Made by a program: the position numbers and the translations under genes. The notes under the pieces are model-generated. The model ran no database searches, was not told where the DNA came from, and worked only from the letters and a program-made list of their open reading frames with translations. Shown here in pieces: positions 3,401-5,564 of a stretch of DNA of 5,564 nt. Source of the DNA: Thermoplasmatota archaeon (GTDB lineage: Archaea; Thermoplasmatota; Penumbrarchaeia; Penumbrarchaeales; Penumbrarchaeaceae). Position 1 is the first letter of the stretch, and the number at the start of each line of letters is the position of its first letter. The stretch covers positions 1 through 5,564 of the forward strand of contig JAUVCY010000148.1 in the NCBI GenBank assembly GCA_030595585.1, read 5' to 3'.

Positions 3401-5564
3401 CATTCCTCGGATCCCTCGATCTGATCCTCGGGCTTTTTCCTTCTTTTCATCACTACGTATACGGCAATCAATATGAACAGGAACATACCGATCAAAGATA
3501 CGATGATTGCAACTGTGTGATCGGTCTTATCGTTCCCATCATCGTCGATCTCGTTTTCCACCCCCTCCGTTTGGAACTGCCATGAATATTCCATAAGGTT
3601 CCCTGCCAGATCTTCCCCGGTAACGATTACATTAAACTCCTTTCCGCTTTGTAGTGGCTCCGAGGGGACGAAATATATGGTATCTCCCTCCCATGAGATG
3701 TTTCCGGAAACCCCCTGGATCCCAATGGTGGTGTTCTCGTGGTCCATTGCCTCCGAGAAAGTGACCCAGGCCGAAGATGCGATGTCAACCATGTTTCCCA
3801 CGGGTAGATTGGATGTTATGGTGGAGAGGGTCGTGTCGATCCGGATTTCCACATGGGACGTGAAATGGTTTCTGGCTCGGTCCAGGGCAGTTATTTCGAT
3901 AATATGGCCCCCCTCACTCAGGGAAACGGTGTGGGCCGTGTCAGTCCAGGAGGCGTTGAAAGCGAACTCTCCATCTATCTCGCACACTATTTCAACCACT
4001 CCCGTACCATCGTCCTCAAAATCCCAGATGATATCGATATCGTTCGTGTTTGTGATATATCCCTGAACTGGGTGTATGATCCTCAGGGTTGGTGGCACCA
4101 GGTCCACCTCGAAAAACTCTTCGACCTCAAAGAAGTTCCCTGCTCCATCAACCGATCTGACAACCACTCTGTGTTCCCCGTGGGTAAGGTCAAAGAAAGT
4201 ATTCTGGAGATCAGGCCCGAATTCCACCCATCTATGTTCATCGATCCTCACCCATGCCCCGTTGACCCCCGACAGCAGATCGGTACAGTTCCAGCCGATC
4301 TCAACATCCTTGAACCTGAAATATCTGCTGCCAGAGGGCCAGAAGATTTCGATCTCGGGAGGTGTCGTATCTATTGTAATATTGTGTGAAAGAAGGATGC
4401 TGTTTCCTGTATGGTCAAATGCCCTTAGCTCTATTGTGTGGGGCCCATCCGTGAGATCTGAGAATGAGTAGAGCTCCGCTTCGGTCACATCGATCCACTG
4501 CCCTTGGTTTATCCTCACCTCTATAGTATTCACCCCGGAATGGAAATCTTTGACACTCCATCTCACGGTGATATTGGTCGAGTTGATCATGGCACCTTCT
4601 TCCGGGTATAATGATACGATATAGGGTGGGTCACCATCAGGTGTGAACGATAGGACATGGGTCGGTTCACTCCTTCCAACCACGTTGATGGAGATCATGT
4701 AATAAAGATATTCAAGACCGTTAATTACAATGGAATCGTTGAACCATCTTTCATCCTCTCCCGCCTCCCTCATCAGGACAAAGTCCGTTCCGGGGGTTGA
4801 CCTGTAGATCTCATAGGTGTGTCCATCTCCCAGTACATCCTCGAATGGTTCCTCCCATGTGAGATTTACCCAACCATTGCCTCCTTCCCCCCCGAAATAT
4901 TCGGGCTGGCTGGTCAGCACCAATGGCATTTCAACAAGAGGGTGGAAATCACTTCCTCCACCAAATAGGATCTCCTTGGGAACGTCGACAATCCCATCTC
5001 CATCGATATCCGGCCCGGTCCAGTCGGACCAGTAGTTTCCAACTTGGTCGGTTGAGTTCCAGTAGTTTTCCTCGGTGTTGTCCATTGCCTGCATCTTCAG
5101 AGGATCGTTTGTTTCTGTGGAGCCGTTATTGAAGAGAAACAGGTTCCGGTAGATCATGTTACCACGGGTGGTATCACTGTCGCTATCCCCACCCATCTTG
5201 AGTCCTGGTCCCGCGCACTTGTAGAAGACATTGTCATGTATTGCGGAGTCGAAAACTCTGTCCCGCATCTGGGTTCCAACAGTGCAGTTGATGAAGAAGT
5301 TACCCTGGATCTCGGAATCACTTACAACCCTTAAAAGAATGCCAATATCGTTCTGGGCTTTGAACATCGAATCGGATATGTTTATATTGTTTGATCTTAA
5401 AATATCAATGCCGAATGAACCTCCTGAAATCTTGAGATCTTCCAGGTCCAATCTATCCACATAACAAGAGTAAATTCCGTTTTCAACATCATTCATGAGA
5501 CAATGAGATATATTGATATCCGCGGATTCATAGAGGTGGACACCCTTGATCGAATTTTCGATCG
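3400..5564 (-). CDS. Surface protein: beta-helix (NosD-like), FN3, Ig-like array, C-terminal membrane anchor (N-terminus off window)
   Basis: The frame is open past the right edge, so only the last 720 residues are seen; an ATG at 5496 is internal, because the 22 codons before it continue the same fold. Numbering from the first complete codon: residues 1 to about 180 form a right-handed parallel beta-helix with 22-residue coils, ending in the NosD-type signature NYWSDW (176-181) and a calcium-loop-like DIDGDGIVD (185-193). A fibronectin type III domain follows (about 214-307, with VNLTWEEP and YEIYRST). Three Ig-like modules of exactly 89 residues cover 312-578, then a Big_5/SbsA-like Ig domain (579-665, with VTFSEAMD and DLAGN). 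After an acidic linker (EIDDDGND) come a transmembrane helix (about 683-705) and a cytoplasmic tail starting KRRKK. At least 14 N-x-S/T sequons suggest heavy N-glycosylation outside the cell. The likely role is carbohydrate or surface binding, adhesion or cell-envelope structure. Enzymatic activity of the helix cannot be judged without the N-terminal part. Confidence 0.88.
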   Translation of the reverse strand, partial: IENSIKGVHLYESADINISHCLMNDVENGIYSCYVDRLDLEDLKISGGSFGIDILRSNNINISDSMFKAQNDIGILLRVVSDSEIQGNFFINCTVGTQMRDRVFDSAIHDNVFYKCAGPGLKMGGDSDSDTTRGNMIYRNLFLFNNGSTETNDPLKMQAMDNTEENYWNSTDQVGNYWSDWTGPDIDGDGIVDVPKEILFGGGSDFHPLVEMPLVLTSQPEYFGGEGGNGWVNLTWEEPFEDVLGDGHTYEIYRSTPGTDFVLMREAGEDERWFNDSIVINGLEYLYYMISINVVGRSEPTHVLSFTPDGDPPYIVSLYPEEGAMINSTNITVRWSVKDFHSGVNTIEVRINQGQWIDVTEAELYSFSDLTDGPHTIELRAFDHTGNSILLSHNITIDTTPPEIEIFWPSGSRYFRFKDVEIGWNCTDLLSGVNGAWVRIDEHRWVEFGPDLQNTFFDLTHGEHRVVVRSVDGAGNFFEVEEFFEVDLVPPTLRIIHPVQGYITNTNDIDIIWDFEDDGTGVVEIVCEIDGEFAFNASWTDTAHTVSLSEGGHIIEITALDRARNHFTSHVEIRIDTTLSTITSNLPVGNMVDIASSAWVTFSEAMDHENTTIGIQGVSGNISWEGDTIYFVPSEPLQSGKEFNVIVTGEDLAGNLMEYSWQFQTEGVENEIDDDGNDKTDHTVAIIVSLIGMFLFILIAVYVVMKRRKKPEDQIEGSEE
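3448..3516 (-). other. C-terminal transmembrane anchor of the surface protein
   Basis: This stretch encodes TVAIIVSLIGMFLFILIAVY and VVM, an unbroken 23-residue hydrophobic helix. It is preceded by an acidic Asp/Glu/Asn linker and followed by KRRKK, which by the positive-inside rule puts the large domain array outside and the 15-residue tail inside. It is not a PGF-CTERM type sorting signal, since no PGF motif precedes the helix, so a permanent protein anchor is more likely than lipid exchange. Confidence 0.85.
3829..4629 (-). repeat. Three Ig-like modules with an exact 89-residue (267-bp) period
   Basis: Landmarks recur at constant spacing. The SGVNTIEV / SGVNGAWV / TGVVEIVC segments start 89 residues apart, as do GPHTIELRAFDHTGN / GEHRVVVRSVDGAGN / GGHIIEITALDRARN. 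The first two modules end in DTTPP and DLVPP linkers. Protein identity between modules is low to moderate, so the array is old but has kept its length without any indel. The following Ig-like domain ends in a similar DLAGN strand, 90 residues later, and belongs to a related fold. Confidence 0.8.
4984..5010 (-). other. Calcium-loop-like motif closing the beta-helix
   Basis: DIDGDGIVD has the DxDxDGxxD pattern of calcium-binding loops seen in dockerins, thrombospondin type 3 repeats and the end of many archaeal NosD-like beta-helix proteins. It follows the NYWSDW signature and precedes the fibronectin domain, so it probably stabilises the junction between helix and stalk. Calcium binding is inferred from the pattern only. 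Confidence 0.6.
5212..5544 (-). repeat. Beta-helix coils with a 22-residue period
   Basis: Five successive coils can be laid out from a Gly at the turn: residues 7, 29, 51, 74, 96 and 118 of the visible protein, with spacings of 22, 22, 23, 22 and 22. Within coils, alternating hydrophobic positions (for example INISDSMF, SEIQGNFF, SAIHDNVF) mark the inward-facing strand, and Asn is frequent at turns, as in PbH1/NosD repeats. The series continues towards the window edge, so more coils are expected beyond it. Confidence 0.75.

Noticed and set aside
3677..4471. Plus-strand open frames of 129, 178 and 131 codons opposite the surface gene
   Set aside because: They overlap one another in different frames and show no motif. 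The minus strand there encodes three regular Ig-like modules.
1..5564. Search by eye for CRISPR repeats, tRNA or rRNA genes, insertion sequences and attachment sites
   Set aside because: No regularly spaced identical repeats, cloverleaf-like sequence, rRNA-like blocks, transposase motifs or terminal inverted repeats were seen.

Overview
This window most likely comes from an archaeon, probably a Thermoplasmatota-type euryarchaeote with moderate GC content. Three features suggest this: a cytidylate kinase of the short archaeal type (about 180 aa), TATA-box-like sequences upstream of the genes with no strong Shine-Dalgarno in front of the kinase (as in leaderless transcripts), and a RAD55/KaiC-like domain beside a large glycoprotein-like surface protein with a beta-helix. 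The lineage is inferred from gene types and style only; no similarity search was run.

Layout. Positions 1-507 (minus) hold the N-terminal 169 residues of an unrecognised multi-pass membrane protein that runs off the left edge. Positions 543-1085 (minus) hold cytidylate kinase (cmk), directly upstream of the membrane protein and probably co-transcribed with it. A 171-bp divergent intergenic region (1086-1256) carries a TATA-like box for cmk, TATA-like boxes for the plus-strand gene and a small cluster of TATCCG motifs. Positions 1257-3284 (plus) encode a 675-residue protein with about 400 residues of interrupted coiled coil followed by a RecA/KaiC/RAD55-like domain whose catalytic positions are substituted. 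After a 115-bp convergent gap, positions 3400-5564 (minus) hold the C-terminal 720 residues of a large secreted, membrane-anchored protein: beta-helix, fibronectin type III, three 89-residue Ig-like modules, one further Ig-like domain, a transmembrane helix and a short basic/acidic tail. Its N-terminus lies beyond the right edge.

How the parts relate. cmk is a housekeeping nucleotide-salvage gene. The coiled-coil protein looks like an intracellular scaffold or signalling protein, and the beta-helix protein acts outside the cell. Nothing in the sequence ties these three into one pathway; only cmk and the membrane protein look like an operon. The most unusual item is the coiled-coil protein with a probably inactive KaiC-like domain. 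Next is the surface protein, which combines two very regular internal periods (22 residues in the helix, 89 residues in the Ig array). No RNA genes, CRISPR arrays, insertion sequences or integration sites were seen.
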